Of a stretch of DNA of 14,197 bases, positions 1-6,015 are shown one piece after another; within the stretch, counting starts at the first letter, position 1, and the number at the start of each line of letters is the position of its first letter. A program made the position numbers and the translations under genes. The stretch is from the NCBI GenBank assembly GCA_947383685.1, contig CANDEE010000046.1, positions 1-14,197 of the forward strand. Direction: 5' to 3'. A model generated the notes under the pieces. The model was not told the DNA's origin. It saw nothing but the letters and a program-made list of their open reading frames with translations, and ran no database searches. Source of the stretch: an uncultured Pseudoflavonifractor sp. Lineage in GTDB: Bacteria > Bacillota > Clostridia > Oscillospirales > Oscillospiraceae.

Positions 1-824
1 TGGAGCACACCACCCTCCACCTTCTCTACTCCCGGTTCTGGCACAAGTTCCTCTATGACATCGGGGTGGTCCCCACCAAGGAGCCTTACGCCAAGCGCAC
101 CAGCCACGGCATGATCCTGGGCGAGGGCGGAGAGAAGATGTCCAAGAGCCGGGGCAACGTCATCAATCCCAACGACGTCATCGCCGCCTACGGCGCGGAC
201 ACCATGCGGACCTATATCATGTTCATCGGTGACTTTGAAAAGGCCGCCTCCTGGTCAGACAACGGCGTAAAGGGCTGTAAGCGGTTCCTTGACCGGGTGT
301 GGAACCTCTCCGAGAAGGTCTCCGACAGCAAGGAGCAGAGCGAGGCTAACGCCGCCGCCCTTCACAAGGCCATCAAGAAGGTAAACGAGGACATTGACGC
401 CATGAAGTTCAATACCGCCATCGCCGCTTTGATGGCTCTGGTCAACGACTTCTACGCCAACGGCTGCACCCGCGGCGACTACGGTGCGCTGCTGCTGATG
501 CTCTCCCCCTTCGCCCCCCATATGGCCGAGGAGCTTTGGGAGCAGATGGGCTATGCCAAGGACACGGGCAGGATGGCCTGTGAGATGGCCTGGCCCGCTT
601 ATGACGAGAGCAAGACCGTGGCCCAGACCGTAACCATCGCCATTCAGGTTTCCGGCAAGCTCCGGGGTACCGTGGAGGTTCCCGCGGGCAGCGACAACGC
701 CGCCATTGAAGCCGCCGCCAGGGAAGTGCCCTCGGTGGCCAAATTCCTGGATGTGCTGGACATTGTGAAGGTCATTCACGTTCCCGGCAAGCTGGTGAAC
801 TTTATCGGCAAGCCCAAGGCCTGA
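1..824 (+). CDS. leuS: Leucyl-tRNA synthetase, C-terminal part (5' end outside window)
   Basis: Class I aminoacyl-tRNA synthetase that charges tRNA-Leu in the cytoplasm. The reading frame is open from base 3 with no start in view. The first visible residues (EHTTLHLLYSRFWHKFLYDIGVV) match the end of the LeuRS catalytic domain, so the N-terminal part and editing domain lie off the left edge. The KMSKS ATP-binding loop is present as KMSKSRGNV near 138-164. After it come the anticodon-binding helical domain (about 230-600) and the small C-terminal domain (about 630-820, with the motif AIQVSGKLRG). The stop is TGA at 822-824, followed at once by a hairpin terminator, so this is the last gene of its transcript. 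The first internal ATG (66) is not a true start, because homology continues upstream of it. Identification is secure. Confidence 0.97.
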   Translation, partial: EHTTLHLLYSRFWHKFLYDIGVVPTKEPYAKRTSHGMILGEGGEKMSKSRGNVINPNDVIAAYGADTMRTYIMFIGDFEKAASWSDNGVKGCKRFLDRVWNLSEKVSDSKEQSEANAAALHKAIKKVNEDIDAMKFNTAIAALMALVNDFYANGCTRGDYGALLLMLSPFAPHMAEELWEQMGYAKDTGRMACEMAWPAYDESKTVAQTVTIAIQVSGKLRGTVEVPAGSDNAAIEAAAREVPSVAKFLDVLDIVKVIHVPGKLVNFIGKPKA

Positions 825-837
825 TTCCGACATTAAG

Positions 838-870
838 AAAGCCCCCTCCACATGGGAGGGGGCTTTCCTT
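838..870. terminator. Bidirectional rho-independent terminator between leuS and the XRE-membrane regulator
   Basis: A perfect 12-bp stem (838-849 with 855-866, AAAGCCCCCTCC pairing to GGAGGGGGCTTT) closes a 5-nt loop. It is flanked by a T-containing tail on the plus strand and by an A-rich run before it, so it can work in both directions. It lies between the convergent leuS stop (824) and the minus-strand stop at 870. Confidence 0.88.
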
Positions 871-1700
871 TACACCTTTCTTTTTCCTCTGAGAACCGCC
901 GTCAAAAGGGCGGTCAACAGGGCCAGACGGAGGCTGTCCTGAAGCCAGGCAACAAAACTCACCAGACCTGAAACCGACAGGCCTCCTATCTGGAATATCC
1001 AGGTGGAGAGGGGCAGGCACAGGAGCGCAAACAGAACGCCGCCAAGAACCGCCAGGCGCTTCTTTTCCTTCGTCCACTCCATGGGGGCTTTTCCCAGCTT
1101 CACCGCCGTCGCCGCCAGCAGGCCCAGCCCGCCCAGGAACTGACACCAGGCGACGGCCAGCCTGGTATAGTTCCAGAACTTTTCCCACAGGAAGGTATAC
1201 CGCACCTGGGCCCAGCTCAGGCCCGTTCCATAGCGGAGAAAGACGTCCGCCATCAGAAATAAGGCCCAGGCGCACCAAAGCCCCGGATGCTTTTTTGCGT
1301 TCCAGCAGATCAAACCGCACACCAAAAATGGAATTCCAAACAGTACTCCGGCCCAAAAGGCATTTGCCACTGTAAAAAGCAGCAGTACCCCAAAGGCCAT
1401 GCAGAAAAGGATGGCGGCTGCCATCTTCCGCCCCGGCATCCCCTGCCGCTCCACAATGACCTGAGGCGGCGCATCGGCCTGCTTCCTTTCCTCCGTTTTC
1501 GGCGGGGCTCCGGTGACCAGCTCGTCCAGGGTCACCTCAAAAAGAGCGGCCAGCTTTACCAGCTTATCCAGCTCCGGGGTGGCTCCATCGGTCTCCCATT
1601 TGGAGATGGACTGCCGGGATACGTCCAGGGCTTCCGCCAGGTCGCCCTGGCTCATATTTTTTGCCGTCCGCAGACGGCAGATTCGTTCGCCTAAGCTCAT
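870..1700 (-). CDS. XRE-family HTH regulator with C-terminal multi-spanning membrane domain
   Basis: 276 residues. Residues 5-62 are a Cro/C1-type helix-turn-helix (LGERICRLRTAKNMSQGDLA, then SRQSISKWETDGATPELDKL), the typical Xre DNA-binding module. After a charged linker (65-92) there are about five to six hydrophobic segments: roughly 93-112, 114-133, 141-156, 181-202, 215-236 and 243-270. The protein is therefore probably a membrane-anchored transcription factor with its HTH in the cytoplasm. I chose the ATG at 1700 because AAAGGAGG lies just upstream; the longer open frame to 1745 lacks this spacing. The gene stands alone, convergent with leuS and divergent from rpsU. Two dyads at 1755-1768 and 1776-1790 lie in its upstream region and could be operators. 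HTH-membrane proteins of this shape are common in Clostridia, but their signals are mostly unknown, and I cannot name the target. Confidence 0.88.
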   Translation of the reverse strand: MSLGERICRLRTAKNMSQGDLAEALDVSRQSISKWETDGATPELDKLVKLAALFEVTLDELVTGAPPKTEERKQADAPPQVIVERQGMPGRKMAAAILFCMAFGVLLLFTVANAFWAGVLFGIPFLVCGLICWNAKKHPGLWCAWALFLMADVFLRYGTGLSWAQVRYTFLWEKFWNYTRLAVAWCQFLGGLGLLAATAVKLGKAPMEWTKEKKRLAVLGGVLFALLCLPLSTWIFQIGGLSVSGLVSFVAWLQDSLRLALLTALLTAVLRGKRKV

Positions 1701-1754
1701 TTGGGTTTCCTCCTTTGCTGAAAAAAGGATACCATTTTCCGGCAAAAAAGTCTA

Positions 1755-1790
1755 CCAAGCCCCCTTGGAAATTTAGCAACCAGCGGTTGC
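1755..1790. promoter_or_regulatory. Two adjacent dyads upstream of the XRE-membrane regulator (candidate operators)
   Basis: CCAAG-CCCC-CTTGG (1755-1768) is followed 7 bp later by the perfect dyad GCAACC-AGC-GGTTGC (1776-1790). They lie 55-90 bp upstream of the regulator start at 1700 and 48 bp before the rpsU -35 box. XRE proteins bind short dyads, so these could be autoregulatory sites. That role is inferred from position only. No convincing minus-strand promoter could be assigned. Confidence 0.35.
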
Positions 1791-1837
1791 ACCCGCCTTT
1801 CCCCGGCGAATTTGGAAAAGTTCAAGGAAAATGTGCC

Positions 1838-1866
1838 TTGACATTCCCCCGCAAATCACATATAAT
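1838..1866 (+). promoter_or_regulatory. Consensus sigma-A promoter of rpsU
   Basis: TTGACA at 1838-1843 and TATAAT at 1861-1866, with a 17-bp spacer, match the housekeeping consensus exactly. Transcription should start near 1873, giving a leader of about 70 nt before the rpsU ATG at 1944. Such strength fits a ribosomal protein gene. Confidence 0.9.
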
Positions 1867-1900
1867 ATTGCTGTTAAAGCCATAGCTATGTGGCCCTTTC

Positions 1901-1922
1901 GCGGTGGACGAGTTCCCGCCGC
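1901..1922 (+). promoter_or_regulatory. Leader hairpin in the rpsU 5' UTR
   Basis: GCGGTGG (1901-1907) pairs with CCGCCGC (1916-1922), including one G-U pair, around an 8-nt loop. It ends a few bases before the GGAGGGAGGGG ribosome binding site (about 1926-1936). It could tune ribosome access or mRNA stability, or serve S21 autoregulation. The fold is seen in the sequence, but the role is inference. Confidence 0.4.
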
Positions 1923-1943
1923 TTCGGAGGGAGGGGAAATACA

Positions 1944-2126
1944 ATGTCGGAGATCCATGTAAAAGAGGGCGAGTCCCTGGAAAACGCACTCAAGCGCTTC
2001 AAGCGCAGCTGCGCCAAGTCGGGCGTGCTGGCTGAGGTCCGCAAGCGCGAGCATTACGAGAGCCCCAGCGTCAAGCGCCGCAAGAAGTCTGAAGCTGCCC
2101 GTAAGAACCGCAAGAAGTGGTACTAA
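1944..2126 (+). CDS. rpsU: 30S ribosomal protein S21
   Basis: 60 residues, the usual length for bS21. It starts SEIHVKEGESLENALKRF and ends in the typical very basic tail (RRKKSEAARKNRKKWY). S21 binds the small subunit near the 3' end of 16S rRNA and helps start translation. The ATG at 1944 follows a strong GGAGGGAGGGG site. An open frame runs upstream to 1890, but those residues do not belong to the family. The gene is a single-gene unit: its own consensus promoter lies at 1838-1866 and a terminator follows 8 nt after the stop. In many Firmicutes rpsU is followed by yqeY, which is absent here. Confidence 0.97.
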   Translation: MSEIHVKEGESLENALKRFKRSCAKSGVLAEVRKREHYESPSVKRRKKSEAARKNRKKWY

Positions 2127-2133
2127 GCAAGTC

Positions 2134-2167
2134 AAAAGCCCTGTGTCGCATGACACAGGGCTTTTTT
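2134..2167. terminator. Bidirectional rho-independent terminator after rpsU
   Basis: A 10-bp stem, GCCCTGTGTC (2138-2147) with GACACAGGGC (2152-2161), closes a GCAT loop. It is flanked by AAAA (2134-2137) and TTTTTT (2162-2167), which extend the pairing and supply U tracts in both directions. It serves rpsU and the convergent gene that ends at 2169. Confidence 0.93.
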
Positions 2168-2168
2168 C

Positions 2169-2942
2169 CTACCTCTCCAGCAGCTCTCCCAGTAAATCCC
2201 CCGCAGTCTCATAGGGCAGAAACGCGGTCCTGATCCCCAGTCCCTCCGCCAGCCGCAGCTTTTTGCGGATGCTCCCGGCGTCGTCAAAAAGGACAAAGTG
2301 GCCCTTCTCCCCCGCCATATAGGTAAAATAGTGGGCGCAAAGCTCTGCGGAGAAAAACACGTCCGCCCCCTGCTCGGTCCGGCGGCGTTCCAGTTCCTCC
2401 ACCGTCAGGGGCGCTCCCGTCCCACTGGGAGAGGGCAGCAGGAAATCCTCCGCCGCCCGCTCAATCCACACCGCCAACCTCCCCGGGCCAAAGCTCTCCC
2501 CCGCCGCCTCCAGCCGTCCCCGGAGCGAGCCGCCGGAAAGGGCGGTAGACAGCATCACCCCGGCAGAGGGCGCGGCGGCTCCGTAGGGCTCGGAGACATA
2601 GAACTTCAGCCCCCGGCCCCGGCAAAGCTCCCCCAGCTTTCCAACCGCTTCCATCAGAACAGGGGCAGGCCGGTCCAGGAACTGGCAAACCACCCCGGTA
2701 AACTTCCGGGCGGCACACTCCCGCAGGACTTCGTTGCAGAAGCCCGCCGCCTCTCCGCCCCCGGAAAAGCCCGAGTCGTCAATGACCATCAGCCCTCCCT
2801 GGGGAGTCACCGGGCCATTGGCCCGAAAAAGGTGAGGGCCTCCCCCCACCCGGTAGGCCAAATGGGCGATCGGCCGCCCCCAGGCCCCGGCAGAGGTCAC
2901 CTCCCCCGGTTTTGCCGCCAAAATGATTCCTATTTGCTCCAT
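2169..2942 (-). CDS. Putative glycoside hydrolase 18-like TIM-barrel protein, probably catalytically degenerate
   Basis: 257 residues, with no signal peptide and no membrane segment. The C-terminal part (VLFDDAGSIRKKLRLAEGLG at about 217-236, then IRTAFLPYETAGDL) resembles the end of GH18/spore-chitinase-like barrels, where a DDxxSIrxKl stretch precedes the last strand. The FYVSEPYG and GVVCQFLD stretches fit earlier barrel strands. The catalytic DxxDxE motif expected near strand 4 (about residues 82-91) is not visible, so hydrolase activity is doubtful. Assignment rests on pattern resemblance, and it could be an uncharacterised family. The ATG at 2942 has an AAGGGGG site about 11 nt upstream. 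It shares a terminator with rpsU and is divergent from the yqeG-like gene. Confidence 0.6.
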   Translation of the reverse strand: MEQIGIILAAKPGEVTSAGAWGRPIAHLAYRVGGGPHLFRANGPVTPQGGLMVIDDSGFSGGGEAAGFCNEVLRECAARKFTGVVCQFLDRPAPVLMEAVGKLGELCRGRGLKFYVSEPYGAAAPSAGVMLSTALSGGSLRGRLEAAGESFGPGRLAVWIERAAEDFLLPSPSGTGAPLTVEELERRRTEQGADVFFSAELCAHYFTYMAGEKGHFVLFDDAGSIRKKLRLAEGLGIRTAFLPYETAGDLLGELLER

Positions 2943-2956
2943 CTTCCATTTCCCCC

Positions 2957-2986
2957 TTGTCCAAATGCTCCAGTAAGTGGTATACT
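2957..2986 (+). promoter_or_regulatory. Likely sigma-A promoter of the yqeG/endonuclease-IV-like pair
   Basis: TTGTCC (2957-2962), an 18-bp spacer, then TATACT (2981-2986). It lies in the 99-bp divergent gap and is well placed about 55 bp before the yqeG-like start. The -35 box matches consensus at four of six positions, so this is a moderate call. No clear promoter for the minus gene was found in the same gap. Confidence 0.5.
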
Positions 2987-3041
2987 ATGGTATGAAACAA
3001 GGGGGAAAAACAGAAGTCCCCATGCAAAAGAGGTGAAGTCC

Positions 3042-3539
3042 GTGGCCTGTCCCCTGGTTCCCCGCCGGGTCGTCAACAGCATATACGACCTGAAGCCCAA
3101 GGCTCTGCGCGCCGCGGGGGTCCGGCTGGTACTGGCTGATTTGGACAACACCCTGACTGCCTACGAGGCGGCCCTCCCCTCCCCCGCCCTTCGGGCCTGG
3201 AAGGAGGGGCTGGAGGCGGAGCATATTGCCCTCTACGTAGTCTCCAACAGCCGTAAAAGCCGCCGCTGTCCTGACTTCTGCGCCGCCTTGGGCATCCCCT
3301 ATGTACGCCATGCGGGAAAACCCAGCCGCAAGGGGTTCCGGCAGGCGTTGGCGGAGGCGGGGGTCCCCCCGGAAGCCGCCGTCATGGTAGGCGACCAGAT
3401 TTTCACCGATACCCTTGGAGCCAACCGGGCGGGGATCGCCTCCGTTCTGGTAAAGCCCGTGGCCTGGGGGAAAAACCCCCTGCGTATCCTGCGGTACGCC
3501 GTGGAAACTCCCTTCCGCCTCTTTGGAAAAAGGATGTGA
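3042..3539 (+). CDS. yqeG: YqeG family HAD IIIA-type phosphatase
   Basis: 165 residues, close to the family size. HAD motif I is DLDNTL (Asp33 and Asp35, nucleophile and acid/base). Motif II is the serine region VVSNS (66-70). Lys93 in HAGKPSRKGF is the likely motif III lysine. Motif IV is GDQIFTD (Asp118 and Asp123). HAD proteins use Mg2+ and an aspartyl-phosphate intermediate; the YqeG substrate is not established. I chose GTG 3042 because AGAGGTG (3029-3035) lies 6 nt upstream and the length fits. A GTG at 3033 is in frame, but it overlaps that site. The next gene starts 4 nt after the stop, so the two are co-transcribed. YqeG often neighbours ribosome and shikimate genes in Firmicutes, but not here. 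Confidence 0.9.
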   Translation: MACPLVPRRVVNSIYDLKPKALRAAGVRLVLADLDNTLTAYEAALPSPALRAWKEGLEAEHIALYVVSNSRKSRRCPDFCAALGIPYVRHAGKPSRKGFRQALAEAGVPPEAAVMVGDQIFTDTLGANRAGIASVLVKPVAWGKNPLRILRYAVETPFRLFGKRM

Positions 3540-3543
3540 CTGT

Positions 3544-4392
3544 ATGCCCGCTCAATTTGGTCCCGCCGGCAACGCCGACGCATTTCCCTACAAATCCTCT
3601 GTCGACGCCCCCCGCTGGCTTCGGGAGCTGGGCCTTGACTGCTATGAATACCAGTGCGGCAAAGGGGTCAACGTGGGCGAGGAGACCGCCCGGAAGCTGG
3701 GGGAGGCGGCAAAGGAGGCGGGAATTTCCCTGTCCCTCCACGCTCCCTATTTTATCAACCTGGCTAACCCCGACCCAGACAGCCTCCGCAAAACCACCGG
3801 CTACATTCTCGCCGCCTGTCAGGCGGCGGACTGGATGGGAGCCACACGGGTGGTGGTCCACACCGGGGCCCTGATGAAGCGGACCCGGCGGGAGGCATTG
3901 GACATTGCCCTCGCTTCTATGAAAGAGGTATTGAAGGCCTGGGAGGGTGAAGGCTACGGCCATATCGCCCTGTGTCCGGAAACCATGGGTAAAATCAACC
4001 AGTTGGGGGACTTGGGCGAGGTCCTGGAGCTGTGCGGACTGGACGACCGGCTCATCCCCTGCGTGGATTTCGGGCACCTGTACGCCCGGACCCTGGGAGA
4101 ACTGACAGGCCCGGAGGCCTGCAAGGCCATGCTGGACGAAATGGAGAAGGCCCTCGGCCCGGAGCGGGTCAAGACCTTCCACAGCCATTTTTCCCAAATC
4201 GAGTTCACCCCGGGCGGCGGCGAAAAATGCCACCGCACCTTTGACGACAACGGAGGCTTTGGCCCCGACCCGGCTCCCCTGATGGCGGAGATCGCCCGCC
4301 GGGGCTGGTCGCCTACCTTCATCTGTGAGAGCGCGGGGACACAGGAGAAGGACGCGCTGCGGATGAAGGAGCTCTATTTACAGGCGCAGTAA
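3544..4392 (+). CDS. Endonuclease IV-like (AP endonuclease family 2) TIM-barrel protein
   Basis: 282 residues, matching bacterial endonuclease IV length. Zinc-ligand positions of E. coli Nfo can be followed: His66 (SLHAPYF), His106 (VVHTGA), Glu146 (CPETMGK), Asp175 and His178 (CVDFGHLYA), His213 (FHSHFS), His230 (EKCHRTF) and Glu262 (FICESAG). The usual DxH pair near the third zinc is KxH here (Lys228-Cys-His230), so one ligand is replaced. Nfo cuts DNA 5' to abasic sites. Given the altered site, this could be a divergent AP endonuclease or a sugar-isomerase-like relative. ATG 3544 follows AAAGGA; an upstream in-frame ATG at 3523 overlaps yqeG and is less likely. The last 15 bp overlap the end of the convergent small gene. 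Confidence 0.82.
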   Translation: MPAQFGPAGNADAFPYKSSVDAPRWLRELGLDCYEYQCGKGVNVGEETARKLGEAAKEAGISLSLHAPYFINLANPDPDSLRKTTGYILAACQAADWMGATRVVVHTGALMKRTRREALDIALASMKEVLKAWEGEGYGHIALCPETMGKINQLGDLGEVLELCGLDDRLIPCVDFGHLYARTLGELTGPEACKAMLDEMEKALGPERVKTFHSHFSQIEFTPGGGEKCHRTFDDNGGFGPDPAPLMAEIARRGWSPTFICESAGTQEKDALRMKELYLQAQ

Positions 4393-4611
4393 TTCCAAGC
4401 CCAGGCGGAGGCCCCAGAGAAAGTAACGGTAACACTCTATTTCTTCCCGTTCACAGAAAATGTCGCTTACTTTTTCCATCATCTCCTCCCCCATTACGTC
4501 TTTGACTTTCCCCATTAAATTTGCTTCCACAGAGAGAATTTCCTGAAACTCTGGTGACCTTGGAGCGGGTTCTTCCTCTAAATGGTAGAATAGAGCTTCC
4601 AGTAAATCCAT
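4378..4611 (-). CDS. DUF6809-like small protein
   Basis: 77 residues, acidic and probably all-helical, with no signal or membrane segment. The pattern MDLLEALFYHLEEEPAPRSP, then EFQEILSVEANLMGKVKDVM, ending in an aromatic helix (YRYFLWGLRLGLELL), resembles the small Firmicutes proteins grouped as DUF6809. Their function is unknown. I chose ATG 4611 for two reasons: GGTGAT sits just before it, and a perfect promoter lies between it and a possible longer start at 4686, so the longer form would not be in the transcript. The last five codons overlap the convergent endonuclease-IV-like gene, with no terminator between. It is divergent from a compact XRE repressor and shares a control region with repeated CTTAG/CTAAG sites. 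Base composition is AT-richer than its neighbours, which hints at separate ancestry. Family membership is recognised by pattern only. Confidence 0.7.
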   Translation of the reverse strand: MDLLEALFYHLEEEPAPRSPEFQEILSVEANLMGKVKDVMGEEMMEKVSDIFCEREEIECYRYFLWGLRLGLELLRL

Positions 4612-4624
4612 AAAATCACCCGTT

Positions 4625-4667
4625 CTTAGGTTTATTCTAAGTTCATTATATAGCTTATTTCTAAGTT
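4625..4667. promoter_or_regulatory. Operator-like CTTAG/CTAAG repeats between the DUF6809-like and XRE genes
   Basis: CTTAG (4625-4629) and CTAAG (4637-4641) form a 5-bp inverted repeat with a 7-bp spacer. The nonamer TTCTAAGTT occurs twice as a direct repeat, at 4635-4643 and 4659-4667, 24 bp apart; the second copy also makes CTTA-N4-TAAG (4654-4665). One repeat lies inside the minus promoter spacer and the other covers its likely start point, the classic positions for repression. The XRE protein encoded at 4685 is the likely binder, by inference. Confidence 0.6.
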
Positions 4668-4673
4668 TGTCAA
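4645..4673 (-). promoter_or_regulatory. Consensus sigma-A promoter of the DUF6809-like gene
   Basis: Read on the minus strand, TTGACA (4673-4668) and TATAAT (4650-4645) are separated by exactly 17 bp, a perfect consensus. The start of transcription would be near 4638, giving a leader of about 27 nt before ATG 4611. The -35 box overlaps the ribosome binding site of the opposing XRE gene. Confidence 0.88.
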
Positions 4674-4684
4674 GGAGGGATTTC

Positions 4685-4906
4685 ATGTTTGACCCCAAAA
4701 TATTTGGTGAGCGTCTTTTTCTTCTTAGAAAACGGCAACCAGGCGTGACCCAAGCCGATATTGCAAAATTGTTAGGGATTACCCCTACGCAAATCAGCGA
4801 TATGGAAAACGGAAAAACAGCCACCACCATGGCCCGGCTCTACCTCCTCTGCGACTATTTCAACGTCTCCGCCGATTACCTCCTGGGCCGTACGGACAAG
4901 CCCTGA
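4685..4906 (+). CDS. Small XRE-family HTH transcriptional regulator
   Basis: 73 residues consisting almost wholly of one Cro/C1-type helix-turn-helix: FGERLFLLRKRQPGVTQADI, then TPTQISDMENGKTATTMARL, ending DYFNVSADYLLGRTDKP, the normal end of such domains. Probably a dimeric repressor. ATG 4685 follows a strong AAGGAGGG (4672-4679); an in-frame TTG at 4667 lacks such a site. The gene is divergent from the DUF6809-like gene across repeated CTTAG/CTAAG sites, so autoregulation and control of that neighbour are likely. The aminopeptidase gene starts 32 nt downstream with no terminator between, so the regulator may also head that operon. Its own promoter could not be picked out. The first third of the gene is AT-richer than the rest. 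Confidence 0.9.
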   Translation: MFDPKIFGERLFLLRKRQPGVTQADIAKLLGITPTQISDMENGKTATTMARLYLLCDYFNVSADYLLGRTDKP

Positions 4907-4938
4907 ATATTATCTATTCCAGAAAGGAAGTCCTCATC

Positions 4939-6003
4939 ATGAACCACCTGAAGCAAATTGCCGCCAAGCTGCCCGAATACCATATCGACGCCATGCTCTG
5001 CTCCTCCGAACCCGGCGAATTCTACGCCGTGGGGCTCCACGGAGAGGGCTACGCCATCGTCACCGCCAACGCCGCCCGATATGTCACCGACTCCCGGTAC
5101 ATTGAGGTGGCCCGGGAGACCGTAAAGGACGCCGAGGTGGTCATGGTGGACGGGCAGCGGAACTATGCCGCCGTCCTCAATGAGTTTATCGACGCCCACG
5201 GCGTCAAGACCCTGGGCATTGAGGACGGGTATATGTCCCTGGGCCAGTTCAACGCCCTTACCAAAGACCTCCACGCCAAGCTGGTGAACGCCAACGGGCT
5301 TATTACCGGGCTGCGCTCCAGCAAGGACGGGGAGGAGTTTGCCCGGATGGTGAAGGCCCAGGAAATTACCGACAAGGCCTTTTCTGAAATTTTGAATTTC
5401 ATCAAGCCCGGCATGACCGAGGCGGAGATCGCCGCCAAGCTGGTCTACGACATGATGCGCTTCGGCGCCCAGCGGACCTCTTTTGACCCCATTGTTGCCT
5501 CCGGCCCCAACGGGTCCCGGCCCCACGCCATCCCCGGCCCCCGGCAGGTCCAGAAGGGGGAGTTTATCACCATGGACTTTGGCTGCGTATACGGCGGCTA
5601 CTGCTCCGACATGACCCGGACGGTGGCTCTGGGTGAGATCAATGAGGACAAAAAGCGGGTCTACGACACAGTTTTGAAGGCCCAGCTCGCCGGCATTGCC
5701 GTCTCCAAGGCCGGGGTTCCCGGCGTGGACATCCACAAGGCCGCCGCCCAGGTCATTCAGGACGCGGGCTACGGCCCCTACTTTGGCCACGGCTACGGAC
5801 ACAGCGTGGGCATTGAAATCCACGAGTCCCCCAACGCCAACACCAGGGACCACACCCCTATGCCTGTGGGAGCCATGGTCTCTGCCGAGCCGGGTATCTA
5901 CCTGCCCGGGCAGTTCGGCGTTCGTATTGAGGATGTGGTGCGGATGGACCCGAACGGCTGTACTGACATCACCCATTCCCCCAAGGAGCTTATCATCCTG
6001 TAA
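4939..6003 (+). CDS. M24 family Xaa-Pro peptidase (aminopeptidase P / YqhT type)
   Basis: 354 residues, the size of the short Firmicutes Xaa-Pro peptidases. The N-terminal creatinase-like domain covers about 1-125. The C-terminal pita-bread catalytic domain (about 130-350) holds all five dinuclear metal ligands: Asp213 (TMDFG), Asp224 (CSDMTRT), His288 (HGYGHSVG), Glu317 (SAEPGIY) and Glu331 (RIEDV). The supporting histidines His196 (RPHAIPG) and His295 (IEIHES) are also present. It should remove an N-terminal residue next to proline, or split Xaa-Pro dipeptides, in the cytoplasm with Mn2+ or Co2+. Sequence alone does not separate the two activities. There is no signal peptide. ATG 4939 follows AAAGGAAG. 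The GNAT gene follows after 12 nt, so the two are co-transcribed. Confidence 0.93.
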   Translation: MNHLKQIAAKLPEYHIDAMLCSSEPGEFYAVGLHGEGYAIVTANAARYVTDSRYIEVARETVKDAEVVMVDGQRNYAAVLNEFIDAHGVKTLGIEDGYMSLGQFNALTKDLHAKLVNANGLITGLRSSKDGEEFARMVKAQEITDKAFSEILNFIKPGMTEAEIAAKLVYDMMRFGAQRTSFDPIVASGPNGSRPHAIPGPRQVQKGEFITMDFGCVYGGYCSDMTRTVALGEINEDKKRVYDTVLKAQLAGIAVSKAGVPGVDIHKAAAQVIQDAGYGPYFGHGYGHSVGIEIHESPNANTRDHTPMPVGAMVSAEPGIYLPGQFGVRIEDVVRMDPNGCTDITHSPKELIIL

Positions 6004-6015
6004 AGGAGACTTTGT

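Noticed and set aside
4685..4906. XRE and DUF6809-like pair as a classic toxin-antitoxin system
   Set aside because: The genes are divergent rather than in tandem, and the small acidic DUF6809-like protein shows no toxin fold or nuclease residues. A regulator with a target is the more modest call.
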